Positions 9,142-18,330 of a DNA stretch of 56,556 nt are shown in pieces (positions within the stretch are counted from its first letter, which is position 1; each line of letters begins with the position of its first letter). The notes beneath the pieces were generated by a model, which was not told the DNA's origin, did not search any database, and worked only from the letters and a program-made list of their open reading frames with translations. The position numbers were made by a program, and so were the translations under genes. The DNA comes from Neptunomonas sp. (GTDB taxonomy: Bacteria > Pseudomonadota > Gammaproteobacteria > Pseudomonadales > Balneatricaceae): contig NZ_JADGEV010000018.1 in assembly GCF_016744175.1 (NCBI RefSeq), forward strand, positions 1-56,556. The letters are read 5' to 3'.

Positions 9142-9821
9142 TTAAACCAATACCAGATCTTACACGCCGACTCGGTTACTCATTTAACGATATAGCATAT
9201 TGTGAGTTAGCATTAACGCATAGAAGCTGTGGGAAAAAGAATAATGAGCGTCTCGAGTTTCTCGGCGACTCTATTGTGAACTTTGTTATAGCTGATGACC
9301 TTTTTCAGCGCTTTCCCAATGCTCGTGAAGGACAGTTAAGTCGTTTGCGCGCCAGTATGGTAAAGGGTGAAACGCTTGCTGAAATTGCTCGTGAACTGAA
9401 GTTAGGCGACTACTTACGCCTAGGCCCTGGCGAGTTGAAAAGCGGTGGCTTTCGTCGTGACTCTATTTTAGCTGATGGTGTAGAAGCTTTGATTGGTGCT
9501 ATTTACTTAGACAGTGATCTTGAAGTTGTTCGAGGATTTATTTTAGGCTGGTTCGAAGAGCGCCTAAATAAACTGGATATTGATGAAGCGCTTAAAGACT
9601 CAAAAACACGTTTGCAGGAATATCTGCAATCTCGTCGTTTACCTTTGCCTGATTACCAATTGACAAGTGTTGACGGTGAAGCACATGCGCAAACTTTTTA
9701 TATTCTTTGTAATATAGAGCCGTTGAAAGATCCAACTGAAGGTGTAGGGAACAGTCGCCGACAAGCGGAGCAAGAAGCTGCTAAGTCAGCACTTCTTCAA
9801 CTAGAAGAGGTGACAAAATGA
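9138..9821 (+). CDS. rnc: Ribonuclease III
   Basis: Double-strand-specific endoribonuclease of 227 residues acting in rRNA processing and mRNA turnover. The signature [10 protein letters not shown] gives metal ligands E40 and D44, with D113 and E116 (ADGVEALIG) completing the site. The dsRNA-binding domain occupies about 152-223 ([20 protein letters not shown] ... [17 protein letters not shown]). The start is a TTG at 9138 overlapping the TGA of the preceding gene; no ATG exists at the right place, and [16 protein letters not shown] fits the family N-terminus, so re-initiation coupling is likely. The 3' end overlaps era by 4 bases. Confidence 0.96.
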   Translation: MIKPIPDLTRRLGYSFNDIAYCELALTHRSCGKKNNERLEFLGDSIVNFVIADDLFQRFPNAREGQLSRLRASMVKGETLAEIARELKLGDYLRLGPGELKSGGFRRDSILADGVEALIGAIYLDSDLEVVRGFILGWFEERLNKLDIDEALKDSKTRLQEYLQSRRLPLPDYQLTSVDGEAHAQTFYILCNIEPLKDPTEGVGNSRRQAEQEAAKSALLQLEEVTK

Positions 9822-10759
9822 GTGAAGATATGCAAAGTTGGATTCAGCCTAAAAATAATAGTGCTGATGAGCAACGCTGTGGTTTTGTTGCGATTGTTGG
9901 TCGTCCTAATATGGGAAAATCAACACTGATGAACTTTATGTTGGGTCAAAAACTTAGTATTACTTCGAAGAAGCCTCAAACAACCCGTCATCAAATACTC
10001 GGTATCAAAACTATTGATGATCTGCAGATTATGTTTGTTGACACACCCGGGTTGCATAAAGAGCAGAACAAAGCACTAAATCGCTATATGAATAAAACGG
10101 CGTCAGAAGCGTTGCGTGGCGTTGATTTGGTGTTGTTTCTTGTTGATAGAACGGCGTGGACTGAAGAAGATCAGATCGTGCTGGATAAGGTTAAGCATGC
10201 AAAATGTCCTGTTGTTTTAGTCGTTAATAAAGTAGATCAACTCGCTGACAAGTCTTCTTTGCTACCTCAATTGGGTGTGCTATCTGAGAAAATGAGCTTT
10301 GCTGATATTATCCCTATATCGGCGAAAAGCGGTACTAATGTAAATAAGCTTGAAGAAATTATCTGCAGCTATATGCCTGAAGGCACACATCACTACCCTG
10401 AAGACCAGCTGACTAATCGTAGTTCTCGTTTTATGGTCGCTGAGATTGTTCGTGAAAAATTGATGCGAAATGTAGGAGATGAAGTACCTTATGGCGCTAC
10501 TGTTGAGATTGAGCAGTTTGAACATGATGGCTCTTTATTAACGATTAGTGCGCTTGTTTTGGTCGAGAGAGACGGCCAGAAGAAGATCATCATAGGAGAT
10601 AAAGGTGATCGAATGAAAACGATCGGCCGAGATGCGCGTCTTGATATTGAAAACTTGTTCGATTGTAAGGTCATGTTGAAACTCTGGGTGAAAGTTCGTC
10701 GTGGTTGGGCGGATGATGAGCGCGCGTTACGTAGTCTTGGGTATGACCATGGCGAATAA
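9818..10759 (+). CDS. era: GTPase Era
   Basis: Essential GTPase of 313 residues that helps mature the 30S subunit by binding the 3' end of 16S rRNA. P-loop GRPNMGKS (28-35), switch region TTRHQILG, G3 DTPG, G4 NKVD, and a C-terminal KH domain ending in [24 protein letters not shown]. The N-terminal extension before the GTPase domain is slightly longer than in E. coli. It starts in an ATGA overlap with rnc and its TAA abuts recO, so the rnc-era-recO-pdxJ genes form one transcription unit. Confidence 0.97.
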   Translation: MSEDMQSWIQPKNNSADEQRCGFVAIVGRPNMGKSTLMNFMLGQKLSITSKKPQTTRHQILGIKTIDDLQIMFVDTPGLHKEQNKALNRYMNKTASEALRGVDLVLFLVDRTAWTEEDQIVLDKVKHAKCPVVLVVNKVDQLADKSSLLPQLGVLSEKMSFADIIPISAKSGTNVNKLEEIICSYMPEGTHHYPEDQLTNRSSRFMVAEIVREKLMRNVGDEVPYGATVEIEQFEHDGSLLTISALVLVERDGQKKIIIGDKGDRMKTIGRDARLDIENLFDCKVMLKLWVKVRRGWADDERALRSLGYDHGE

Positions 10760-11454
10760 TGAATCACAAGGTTGATGCGCAAGCGGCCTATGTACTTCAT
10801 TCTAGCCCCTACCTTGAAACAAGCGCTTTAGTAGATCTTTTTACGTTGGAGCAGGGGCGAGTCAGTGCTGTAGTAAAAGGAGCGCGTCGCCCAAGTTCTA
10901 AACTGCGTGGTGTTTTGCAGCCTTTTGTGCCTCTTCAAATTGCTTTACGTGGCCGTCAAGAACTTAAAACACTGATACAAGCAGAGCCTGTGGGTATGAA
11001 TGGAATCCTGCAGGGCAATGCTTTGATGTGCGGCATGTATGTCAATGAAATGATGCAGCGTCTGTTATCACCTTTCGATCCCTATCCTCGTCTTTATGTT
11101 TATTACCAGTATGTTCTAAATGAGTTAATTTTAGGTCAAGATATCGAAGGTGCTTTACGTACTTTCGAACACCGGTTACTAGCAGAAACGGGTTACGGGC
11201 TATCTACGGATGCAGTTTTTACTGATCAGATTTACTTGTTTGATGTGAATGCTTGGCAGTTTAAGTTAGTTAAAAGAATAGCTGAAAGTGACCGTAGCCG
11301 TTGTTTTCATGGAAAAGATCTTCTGGCTATTGATGAGGATTGCTATGATGGACCTGAAATTCGGCAATCAGCTAAACGCTTGATGCGTTTAGCTATAGAT
11401 CATTTACTCGCGGGTCGGCCTTTACATAGCCGAGCACTCTTTAAGAAACAATGA
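10759..11454 (+). CDS. recO: DNA repair protein RecO
   Basis: Recombination mediator of 231 residues that works with RecF and RecR to load RecA on SSB-coated DNA. The N-terminal OB fold is visible (AYVLHSSPYLETSALVDLFTLEQGRVSAVVKGARRPSSKLRGVLQPF) and the helical C-terminal half contains ALRTFEHRLLAETGYG. As in other gammaproteobacterial RecO proteins, the zinc-binding cysteine quartet is not evident. The ATG overlaps the last base of the era stop codon. Confidence 0.95.
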   Translation: MNHKVDAQAAYVLHSSPYLETSALVDLFTLEQGRVSAVVKGARRPSSKLRGVLQPFVPLQIALRGRQELKTLIQAEPVGMNGILQGNALMCGMYVNEMMQRLLSPFDPYPRLYVYYQYVLNELILGQDIEGALRTFEHRLLAETGYGLSTDAVFTDQIYLFDVNAWQFKLVKRIAESDRSRCFHGKDLLAIDEDCYDGPEIRQSAKRLMRLAIDHLLAGRPLHSRALFKKQ

Positions 11455-11463
11455 GGAAAAATT

Positions 11464-12237
11464 GTGGTTGAGCCAAGCCGTTTGCTTTTAGGTATAAATA
11501 TTGATCATGTGGCGACTCTGCGACAAGCTAGAGGAACACGTTATCCAGATACTGTCTTGGCTGCAGCTTTAGCCGAAGAGGCTGGTGCTGACGGTATTAC
11601 AGTGCATTTGCGCGAAGATAGACGCCATATTCAGGATCGTGATATCTACATGCTCAAAGATACGCTACAAACGCGTATGAATTTTGAAATGGCTGTGACA
11701 GAAGAGATGATTACTATCGCATCTGAAGTAAAGCCATCGCACTGCTGCTTAGTGCCGGAAAAACGTGAAGAGCTAACGACAGAAGGTGGCTTGGATGTTG
11801 TTGGACAGTTAGAAAAGATTAAATCTGCGACTCAGCGCTTAGCCGCTAATCACATTGAAGTGTCGCTTTTTATTGATCCTGATACTGCCCAAATTGATGC
11901 GACGATAGCTTGTGGTGCACCTGTTATTGAATTACACACCGGTGCTTATGCCGATGCTGATAATGCTAAAGACCAAAAAGTTGAACTTGAGCGTATTCAA
12001 AAAGCAGCAGCATATGCTTACGAGAAAGGTCTAATTGTAAACGCCGGTCATGGTTTGCATTATCATAATGTTGAGCAGATAGCCGAGATTCCTCAGCTTA
12101 ATGAATTGAATATAGGTCATGGGATTATTGCCCGTGCTGTTTTTGTTGGCTTAAAAGGAGCGGTGTCTGAAATGCGCCAGTTAATGCAAAATACGCAAGC
12201 GCGTGTCCAGCATCAACGAGATGCCTTACTTAAATGA
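11464..12237 (+). CDS. pdxJ: Pyridoxine 5'-phosphate synthase
   Basis: TIM-barrel enzyme of 257 residues that condenses 1-deoxyxylulose 5-phosphate with 3-amino-2-oxopropyl phosphate to make pyridoxine 5'-phosphate (DXP-dependent vitamin B6 route). Characteristic segments are [50 protein letters not shown] and [12 protein letters not shown]. It starts at a GTG 9 bases after recO, preceded by a GAGGAAAA ribosome-binding site. The order recO-pdxJ-acpS is widely conserved. Confidence 0.97.
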   Translation: MVEPSRLLLGINIDHVATLRQARGTRYPDTVLAAALAEEAGADGITVHLREDRRHIQDRDIYMLKDTLQTRMNFEMAVTEEMITIASEVKPSHCCLVPEKREELTTEGGLDVVGQLEKIKSATQRLAANHIEVSLFIDPDTAQIDATIACGAPVIELHTGAYADADNAKDQKVELERIQKAAAYAYEKGLIVNAGHGLHYHNVEQIAEIPQLNELNIGHGIIARAVFVGLKGAVSEMRQLMQNTQARVQHQRDALLK

Positions 12238-12247
12238 AATTAGTAAA

Positions 12248-12625
12248 ATGATTCGAGGTATTGGTACCGATATCTTGCAGCTGGAACGAGCCCGTGATGC
12301 GCTGAAGCGTACTCCGGGCTTGGCTAAACGGGTACTAACACCATCTGAATTGAGTTCTTATGAGCGATCAGGTGTCGCCGAGCGCTTTTTTGCAAAACGC
12401 TTTGCAGCAAAAGAAGCCATTGTGAAAGCCTTGGGTACCGGTATAGGGCGTGGTGTTAGTTGGCAGCATATTGAAATTACAAACAATGATTTGGGTAAGC
12501 CTGAAGTTACGCTGTCAGCTGGCGCTCAAGAGCATGCAGAGCGCCAAGGTATTGCCACTATCCATATCTCTTATAGTGATGAGCAAGATTACGTGGTCGC
12601 TTTTGCAGTAGCTGAATCCGCTTAA
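12248..12625 (+). CDS. acpS: Holo-[acyl-carrier-protein] synthase
   Basis: Transfers 4'-phosphopantetheine from coenzyme A to acyl carrier protein. 125 residues when started at the ATG at 12248, which gives the family N-terminus MIRGIGTDILQLER; an upstream in-frame GTG at 12203 would run into pdxJ and add 15 unrelated residues. The GIGTD motif and the ERFFAKRFAAKEAIVKALGTG motif carry the magnesium-binding Asp and Glu. It converges on the MarR gene, with only 5 bases between the two stop codons and no visible terminator. Confidence 0.95.
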   Translation: MIRGIGTDILQLERARDALKRTPGLAKRVLTPSELSSYERSGVAERFFAKRFAAKEAIVKALGTGIGRGVSWQHIEITNNDLGKPEVTLSAGAQEHAERQGIATIHISYSDEQDYVVAFAVAESA

Positions 12626-12630
12626 AGTAC

Positions 12631-13131
12631 TTATTTACCTTCTGGTAGAGAGTCTTTTGCAGGGGCTGCTATATCCAGTAGAGGTGCTGCATCGATAGAC
12701 TCTGCATCCATCATTGTTGCGACCTGTTGTAAGGATGAAAGAATTTTAATTTTCCCTTGATCATCCAAGTTTTCAAAGCGATTTATAAACTCTTCGTGTA
12801 AAAGGGGTGGCGCTGATGCAAGTGTTGCTTGGCCTGACTCTGTCAGCCGCGCATTTACAATGCGACGATCTTTCACACTTCTTACACGTTCAACGAACTT
12901 ACGGTCTTCAAGACGATTTAGAATCGTTGTTACTGTCGCTTGGCTTAGCGAAACATCATCAGAAATTCTTTTAACGGTAACGTCGCCTAATGTGGCGATA
13001 GCGCGTAATACCATGACTTGCGGAATAGTTAATCCACAGGTTTTCATGATGCGTTTCGACTGCATGTCGGTGGCGCGAATAATCCTGCGAAGCGATACGA
13101 GGACTTCTTGCCAGTACGGAGTGGTATTCAT
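12631..13131 (-). CDS. MarR-family transcriptional regulator
   Basis: A 166-residue winged-helix regulator. The DNA-binding domain is visible at about 35-100 (GLTIPQVMVLRAIATLGDVTVKRISDDVSLSQATVTTILNRLEDRKFVERVRSVKDRRIVNARLTESG, including the typical wing DRR). The C-terminal tail after about residue 140 is Ala/Asp-rich and low in complexity. I choose the ATG at 13131, which has GGAA seven bases upstream, over an in-frame TTG at 13143. It is divergent from the glycine-betaine-type ABC transporter; MarR-type regulators of ectoine and betaine genes (EctR-like) are known, so it is probably an osmolyte regulator, but that is inference. Confidence 0.9.
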   Translation of the reverse strand: MNTTPYWQEVLVSLRRIIRATDMQSKRIMKTCGLTIPQVMVLRAIATLGDVTVKRISDDVSLSQATVTTILNRLEDRKFVERVRSVKDRRIVNARLTESGQATLASAPPLLHEEFINRFENLDDQGKIKILSSLQQVATMMDAESIDAAPLLDIAAPAKDSLPEGK

Positions 13132-13156
13132 AGTTAGTTCCAAGAAGCCAGAGGTT

Positions 13157-13173
13157 GCATTATATAAAAATGC
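13157..13173. promoter_or_regulatory. Candidate MarR operator
   Basis: Inverted repeat GCATT-N7-AATGC, 17 bp long, in the 133-base gap between the MarR gene and the transporter and just 26 bases from the regulator start. Size and location suit autoregulation by a MarR dimer. The arms are short (5 bp), so chance cannot be excluded. Confidence 0.35.
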
Positions 13174-13264
13174 TAGATTATGACAAGAATAATTATTTGA
13201 GATGTAATCATTAGAGGTGTAAAGTATATTGTCTTAAAGGTCAAATTCAGGAAATAATAAATAT

Positions 13265-14272
13265 ATGAAATCAATGAAGCCAGTGTTAATGGCAGTGCCG
13301 CTGTTACTTGCAAGTGCTTTTGCGCAAGCTGATACACATTGTGGAAAAGTCACTATTGCAGATATGAACTGGAGTTCTGCCAGTTTGATCGCCAATATTG
13401 ACCGTTTTATCCTTGAAAATGGATATGGTTGTGAAGCTGAACTTGTCCCTGGCGATACCATGCCAACAGGTACAGCTATGATAGAAAAAGGCGAACCAGA
13501 TATTGCTCCTGAAATGTGGAGTAATTCGATGAAAGATGCCTTAGATAAAGGTGTTGCTGAGAAGCGTTTACGTTTCGCTGGTAAATCTTTATCTGATGGT
13601 GGTGAAGAAGGTTTCTGGGTCCCTCAATATATGGTGGATAAAGACCCAAGCTTGGCAACAATTGAGGGTGTTCTTAAAAATGCCGCGATGTTCAAGCATC
13701 CAGAAGACCCTGAACAATCAGCTTTTTATGGCTGCCCAGCTGGGTGGAATTGCCAGATCTCTTCAGGCAATATCTTTACCGCTTTAAAACTCAAAGATGC
13801 AGGGTTTGATCTAATTGATCCAGGTTCGGGTGCTGGTTTATCAGGCTCTATCGCTAAAGCGTATGCACGACAGGAACCATGGTTTGGATATTACTGGGCA
13901 CCTACCGCCGTGCTTGGTAAGTACAAAATGGTTAAAGTTGACTTTGGATCAGGTGTTGATAAAGAAGAATTTATTAACTGCTCATCTAATATAGACTGTC
14001 TTGAACCTAAGGTGACAATGTACCCGCCTTCTTTAGTGCAAACTGTAACTACAGAGAGTTTCGCTGCTAATTCTCCTGCTGCCTATGAGTACTTGTCTAA
14101 CCGTTCATTTAAGAATGATAAAATGAACGAACTACTTGCTTGGATGGAAGATAATCAGGCTGATGGTGATGTGGCGATGGAATACTACTTAACCAATAAC
14201 AAAAGTGATTGGATGAAATGGGTTTCTGCAGATGTGGCTGTAAAAGTGCAAAAAGCACTAGATAACCTGTAA
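13265..14272 (+). CDS. Glycine betaine/proline-type ABC transporter, substrate-binding protein
   Basis: Periplasmic binding protein of 335 residues with a signal peptide (about 1-22, cleavage after FAQA). The OpuAC/ProX fold is recognised from VTIADMNWSSASLIANIDRFILENGYGCEAELVPGDT and from the aromatic residues likely to box a quaternary amine (W55-type residues in PEMWSNS, and PWFGYYWAPT). Cysteines (GYGCEAE, YGCPAGWNC, NCSSNIDC) probably form disulfides in the periplasm. First gene of an operon in the order binding protein-permease-ATPase, the reverse of E. coli proVWX. Substrate could be glycine betaine, proline betaine, choline or similar. Confidence 0.92.
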   Translation: MKSMKPVLMAVPLLLASAFAQADTHCGKVTIADMNWSSASLIANIDRFILENGYGCEAELVPGDTMPTGTAMIEKGEPDIAPEMWSNSMKDALDKGVAEKRLRFAGKSLSDGGEEGFWVPQYMVDKDPSLATIEGVLKNAAMFKHPEDPEQSAFYGCPAGWNCQISSGNIFTALKLKDAGFDLIDPGSGAGLSGSIAKAYARQEPWFGYYWAPTAVLGKYKMVKVDFGSGVDKEEFINCSSNIDCLEPKVTMYPPSLVQTVTTESFAANSPAAYEYLSNRSFKNDKMNELLAWMEDNQADGDVAMEYYLTNNKSDWMKWVSADVAVKVQKALDNL

Positions 14273-14285
14273 TACTGAAAGTTCA

Positions 14286-14303
14286 GGCCAGCTTTTGCTG
14301 GCC
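14286..14303 (+). other. Intercistronic hairpin
   Basis: Perfect stem GGCCAGC / GCTGGCC with a TTTT loop, 14 bases after the binding-protein stop and without a following T-tract. Hairpins at this place in binding-protein operons are known to protect the upstream message and raise binding protein over permease. Read-through is expected because the permease gene has no other obvious promoter. Confidence 0.6.
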
Positions 14304-14338
14304 GTTGCCCTTCCTGTTTGAAACCCCGAGGTGCCCAC

Positions 14339-15238
14339 ATGGCTGAGTCGTCATGGTTAACAAAATTCCCCCAGATGGATCGCGTAGACCTACTTGAAAT
14401 TCGTAAAGGGCTGGACTCAGCTTATCGTGAATTTTCAAGAGAGTACGGGGAGGTTATAGAGTCTCTTTTCGATCCTCTACTGACCTTTCTTGTTTGGTTT
14501 GAAAAATTATTGCTGACGACACCTTGGTTTATTGTCATTGTCGCAGTGGCTGGTTTGGTTTATTTAGTAAGCCGCTCATGGAAACTATCGTTAGGCGTCG
14601 TTGTTTCATTCTTGGCTATTGGTTATTTCGGGATGTGGGATAACACCATGAGGACCTTGAGTATCATTACGGTCTGCACCCTAATGGCGATTGGTCTAGG
14701 AATTCCCATTGGGATTGTAATGGCGCGTTCTGATAAAGCGCGTAGCGTTATTACACCTATGCTCGATATCATGCAAACGATGCCCGCTTTCGTATATCTG
14801 ATACCTGTGGTTATGTTGCTGGGCATCGGGAAAATACCGGGTGTTATAGCGGTTATTATTTATGCAATTCCCCCTGTAATTCGCTTAACTAATCTGGGAA
14901 TACGTTTAGTGGATTCCGAGGTGATGGAAGCTGCTACAGCATATGGTGCCAACCCAACGCAACGATTGTTTGGTGTTCAGCTACCATTGGCTATGCCGAC
15001 GATTATGGCCGGTATTAATCAGACGATTATGATGGCACTTTCTATGGTTGTTATTGCGTCAATGATTGGTGTTAAAGGATTAGGGCAGCCTGTATTGAAG
15101 TCGATTACCAATCAATATTTCACGTTAGGTTTGTTTAACGGTCTAGCAATTGTTGCACTTGCTATTATTTTTGACCGTGTTTCACAAGCTTATGCAAAAC
15201 GAACCCAACGACATATGCAGGGTATAGAAAATGCCTGA
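14339..15238 (+). CDS. Glycine betaine/proline-type ABC transporter, permease
   Basis: Inner-membrane permease of 299 residues of the ProW/OpuAB type. After a soluble N-terminus come several membrane helices (about 50-85, 90-115, 140-165 and 205-270) and the EAA-like loop EAATAYGANPTQRLFGVQLPLAMPTIMAGINQTIMMALSMVVIA that docks the ATPase. The ATG at 14339 is preceded by GAGGT at a proper distance; an upstream in-frame TTG at 14318 is less likely. It overlaps the ATPase gene by 8 bases. Confidence 0.93.
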   Translation: MAESSWLTKFPQMDRVDLLEIRKGLDSAYREFSREYGEVIESLFDPLLTFLVWFEKLLLTTPWFIVIVAVAGLVYLVSRSWKLSLGVVVSFLAIGYFGMWDNTMRTLSIITVCTLMAIGLGIPIGIVMARSDKARSVITPMLDIMQTMPAFVYLIPVVMLLGIGKIPGVIAVIIYAIPPVIRLTNLGIRLVDSEVMEAATAYGANPTQRLFGVQLPLAMPTIMAGINQTIMMALSMVVIASMIGVKGLGQPVLKSITNQYFTLGLFNGLAIVALAIIFDRVSQAYAKRTQRHMQGIENA

Positions 15239-16439
15239 ACCACTAATTACGATTGAAGGCCTTTATAAAGTTTTTGGTAGTAAGCCAGATTCAGTTATGC
15301 CAATGGTGCATGAGGGCCGCTCGAAAGACGATATCCTTGCTGAGACCGGACATACATTAGGCCTAAAGGATATTAATTTAACGATCAACAAAGGTGAAAT
15401 ATTTGTCATTATGGGCTTGTCTGGCTCAGGCAAGTCGACATTAATCCGACACTTTAATCGCTTAATTGACCCTACAGAAGGCGTTATTAAAGTAGAAGAC
15501 ACCGATGTTATGAAGCTGCCTCCTAAAGAGTTGGAGCACTTCAGAAGACATAAAATGTCAATGGTATTTCAGCGTTTTGGGTTGATGCCGCATCGTACAG
15601 TGCTCGAAAATGTTGGCTATGGTTTATCTATACAAGGGCAGAGTAAGGCCGTTTGGTCTGCTAAAGCGAAAGAATGGCTGGAAACGGTTGGATTGGCCGG
15701 ATATGAAGCTCAATACCCCGCGCAACTATCTGGTGGTCAGCAGCAGCGTGTTGGTCTAGCAAGGGCCCTATGTACTGATGCTGAAATATTGCTAATGGAT
15801 GAGGCTTTCTCTGCATTGGATCCTCTTATTCGTAGTGAGATGCAGGATCAACTGATTGAGCTGCAAGATACATTGCATAAAACAATTATCTTTATTACGC
15901 ACGATCTTGATGAAGCTTTACGTATTGGTGATCGTATTGCCATCTTAAAAGATGGTGAAATGGTGCAGCAAGGGACGCCTGATGAAATCCTGCTTAACCC
16001 TGCCAACGACTATGTTGAAGCTTTTGTTAAAGATGTAAACCGAGCTAGAGCGTTAACTGTTGAAACAGTGATGAAGCCGCCATCTCGACGTATTACTGCT
16101 GATACGATTGGAGAAGCGCTTATACAAATGAAAGCGATCAAAGGTGATTATGGTTATTATGTGAATGATGATGGTTACCAGGGTGTTGTAACGCAAGACA
16201 CACTTGAGGCGTGTTGTGATGACGCTTCTACCTCTCAAGAGATGGATGACACCGTTTGGGAAGACCTACCTAGTATTTCGCCTGATGCTATGCTTGAAAG
16301 TGTTATTCCGGAAACGTTGGATGCTGACTATTCATTGCCCGTAGTTGATGAGGAAGGAAACCTTAAAGGCGAACTGTCTAAAAGTAATTTGGCTGAAGTC
16401 TTAGGCGGTGCAGACAAAAAAACTGAAGAACGAATCTAA
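15231..16439 (+). CDS. Glycine betaine/proline-type ABC transporter, ATP-binding protein
   Basis: ATPase of 402 residues, ProV/OpuAA type. Walker A GLSGSGKST, Q-loop, ABC signature LSGGQQQR, Walker B ILLMDEAFSALDP and the H-loop FITHDLDEAL are all present. The long N-terminal segment before Walker A (including LGLKDINLTINKGEI) is typical of this subfamily. The C-terminal region from about 280 has weak similarity to a CBS pair (TVETVMKPPSRRITADTIGEAL ... YYVNDDGYQGVVTQDTL), the osmosensing module of this subfamily. Last gene of the importer operon; the frameshifted thioredoxin-like gene follows directly. Confidence 0.94.
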   Translation: MPEPLITIEGLYKVFGSKPDSVMPMVHEGRSKDDILAETGHTLGLKDINLTINKGEIFVIMGLSGSGKSTLIRHFNRLIDPTEGVIKVEDTDVMKLPPKELEHFRRHKMSMVFQRFGLMPHRTVLENVGYGLSIQGQSKAVWSAKAKEWLETVGLAGYEAQYPAQLSGGQQQRVGLARALCTDAEILLMDEAFSALDPLIRSEMQDQLIELQDTLHKTIIFITHDLDEALRIGDRIAILKDGEMVQQGTPDEILLNPANDYVEAFVKDVNRARALTVETVMKPPSRRITADTIGEALIQMKAIKGDYGYYVNDDGYQGVVTQDTLEACCDDASTSQEMDDTVWEDLPSISPDAMLESVIPETLDADYSLPVVDEEGNLKGELSKSNLAEVLGGADKKTEERI

Positions 16440-16454
16440 AAGGTAAGGCGTAAG

Positions 16455-16992
16455 ATTATCAAAAAAATACGCCGCTGGAGTATAGAGATACTAGTGGCTA
16501 GCGCCATCCTCTTTGGTATTTCTCTTTGGCAAGGGAGCCATCTTTTAGCGACACAAGAAGCGGCTCCGATGTTTGAGTTGTTGCCGCTTTATTTATCATC
16601 TAAAGATGATGTAGATACACCGTCAATAGTACCTTCTCCGTTAACGGTTCTTGCCGCACGCCCAATTTATTCGCAAAATCAGCGTTCCTTAATCTATTTT
16701 TTTGCACCTTGGTGCTCTATCTGCAAATTCAGTATGGGTAATCTCGCTTGCCTTGAAGGTAAGTTGCCGGTTGTTGCTGTTGCTTTATTATAGTGATGAG
16801 CAGGCGGTTTCAGATTTTGTTACTGGGCTAGATATCGATGTTCCCGTGTTGTTAGGGAACTCTGCAGTCGCTCGCGCTTATAAAATTAAAGCTTTCCCTA
16901 CTTACTATATTATTAACGCTGAGGGTAAAATAGAGATGTCGAGCATAGGTTATAGCACAGAGCTTGGTTTGAAAATTCGAGCTAGCTTGTAA
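16455..16992 (+). pseudogene. Frameshifted thioredoxin-fold (TlpA-like) protein
   Basis: Two frames together make one TlpA/thioredoxin-like protein of about 178 residues: a membrane anchor (IIKKIRRWSIEILVASAILFGISLW), the redox motif FFAPWCSIC, then, after a shift of frame near 16784-16790, DEQAVSDFVTGLDIDVPVLLGNSAVARAYKIKAFPTYYIINAEGKI with the cis-Pro motif (FPTYYII). Frame one stops at 16791; removing one T from the TTT at 16784-16786 restores a continuous frame. The reading frame has no ATG at its expected start: an AAGG six bases upstream points to an ATT codon at 16455, and the first GTG is at 16494, inside the anchor. Either a decaying gene or a sequencing error. Confidence 0.7.
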
Positions 16993-17028
16993 CTAAAATA
17001 TCTCTGAGTGAGTCTAAGGATGCATGAT

Positions 17029-17367
17029 ATGAGTAAACTAAGCGGTTTACATTGTGAGGCTTGTCGTGCCGGTGCTCCTGTAATTACGCAAGAAGAACTA
17101 CAAGAGTTTATGCCGCAAATCCCTGAGTGGTACTTAGAAACACGCAACAACATTCTTCAGTTGGAACGAAGTTTTGCATTTGGCAATTTTGTTGATGCGA
17201 TGGCGTTCTCACAGAAAATAGCAGAGCTTGCAGAGGCAGAATCACATCACCCAGCTATTTTAACGGAGTGGGGAAAAGTGACCGTGACATGGTGGACGCA
17301 TAAAATTAATGGGTTACATCGAAACGATCTGATTTGTGCGGCAAAAACAGACTTGCTAGTTTCTTGA
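17029..17367 (+). CDS. phhB: Pterin-4a-carbinolamine dehydratase
   Basis: Enzyme of 112 residues that dehydrates 4a-hydroxytetrahydropterin, recycling the cofactor of aromatic amino acid hydroxylases. The catalytic signature [34 protein letters not shown] is complete. Cysteines near the N-terminus ([10 protein letters not shown]) are common in gammaproteobacterial PhhB. Start ATG at 17029 is preceded by TAAGGA at a good distance; in-frame GTG (17008) and ATG (17020) upstream are less well placed. No phenylalanine hydroxylase gene (phhA) lies in the window. Confidence 0.95.
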   Translation: MSKLSGLHCEACRAGAPVITQEELQEFMPQIPEWYLETRNNILQLERSFAFGNFVDAMAFSQKIAELAEAESHHPAILTEWGKVTVTWWTHKINGLHRNDLICAAKTDLLVS

Positions 17368-17417
17368 AATACCCCCCCAGCGATTTCTACCTTTTTAAAC
17401 TTGTTTAAGGATGTTTC

Positions 17418-18167
17418 ATGTCGATTCCCGGAAAAGAGATTTATCGTGGTCACGATGAGTTCGGTGTTATACGGGTATTAGATGATGGTAATAAACGTTA
17501 TCTTTCTTTTGGCGATGTTGATGAGCAAAGCTGCTGGCTTAAAAGTGAGCCTACTATACCTCAGCACGAATATGTACGTGCGATGCTGTTAGTTCTTTTA
17601 TTCTGCGAACCCAAGCGTTGTATAAGTCTTGGGTTAGGTGCAGGGAGTTTAAACAGCTGCTTACATTTTAATTTCCCCTCGTTAAAGCAAGAGGTTGTTG
17701 AGCTGCGTGCTGGTGTCATAAGCGCTGCGTACAAGTATTTTCAATTACCACGCAGTAAAAGGCTGCTCTTGCATCAGATGGATGCACAAGATTTTTTGCA
17801 ATGTGTTGACAGTAAAAAAGCAGATATCATTTTTAGTGATATCTATGGCGCTGATGGAATAGATGAACAGCAGCTTCGACCTGACTTTATTCATGAGTGC
17901 TATTACCGCTTAAAACCCGGAGGCTGGCTGGTATTAAACTGTTGGCGTGATCATCAAGGCGAAGCCACTATCGATACGTTACGTGAACTATTTCCAGATA
18001 TACGCAGCTGTGCAACTCAAAGTGGTAATTGGTTGATTTTCGCGGGTACGAGTATTGATACACGGTCGGCAAAGCAGCTTAAAATACAGGCGCGTGAGTT
18101 GAGTCAGCAGTTAGGTTTTTCGCTCTCTCGATCACTCAATAAGCTAGAAGTGCATACTAAGGCTTAA
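17418..18167 (+). CDS. Spermidine-synthase-like (SpeE-fold) methyltransferase-family protein
   Basis: A 249-residue Rossmann-fold protein of the spermidine synthase superfamily. Seen features: a nucleotide-binding motif ISLGLGAGSL (about 72-81), an acidic residue after the next strand (VVELRAG), the KADIIFSDIYGADGI segment that corresponds to the active-site strand of SpeE, and LKPGGWLVLNCW. The N-terminal beta segment (YRGHDEFGVIRVLDDGNKRYLSFGD) fits this superfamily. The exact reaction is unclear: many such stand-alone proteins are not proven aminopropyltransferases. The ATG is preceded by TAAGGATG. Confidence 0.75.
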   Translation: MSIPGKEIYRGHDEFGVIRVLDDGNKRYLSFGDVDEQSCWLKSEPTIPQHEYVRAMLLVLLFCEPKRCISLGLGAGSLNSCLHFNFPSLKQEVVELRAGVISAAYKYFQLPRSKRLLLHQMDAQDFLQCVDSKKADIIFSDIYGADGIDEQQLRPDFIHECYYRLKPGGWLVLNCWRDHQGEATIDTLRELFPDIRSCATQSGNWLIFAGTSIDTRSAKQLKIQARELSQQLGFSLSRSLNKLEVHTKA

Positions 18168-18330
18168 TGCCTTTGCTTGGTTTTAAGTTGTCTGTTTTGT
18201 TGTGTATCTTGCCCCCTCTAATTGTTTGACTCCTGTTTTGGTGAGCTTTATTATTCCTTAGTAGAATGTTAAGTAATAATCTCTTAGATTTTTAGTCCAT
18301 TTTGTTTTAAGACGCGGGCAGGTAAATTAA

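Noticed and set aside
16702-16992. Separate open frame with an internal ATG after the first thioredoxin-like frame
   Set aside because: Its first 25 or so residues are out-of-frame reading of the CxxC region; only the part from about 16786 is thioredoxin-like. It is the tail of the frameshifted gene, not an independent gene.
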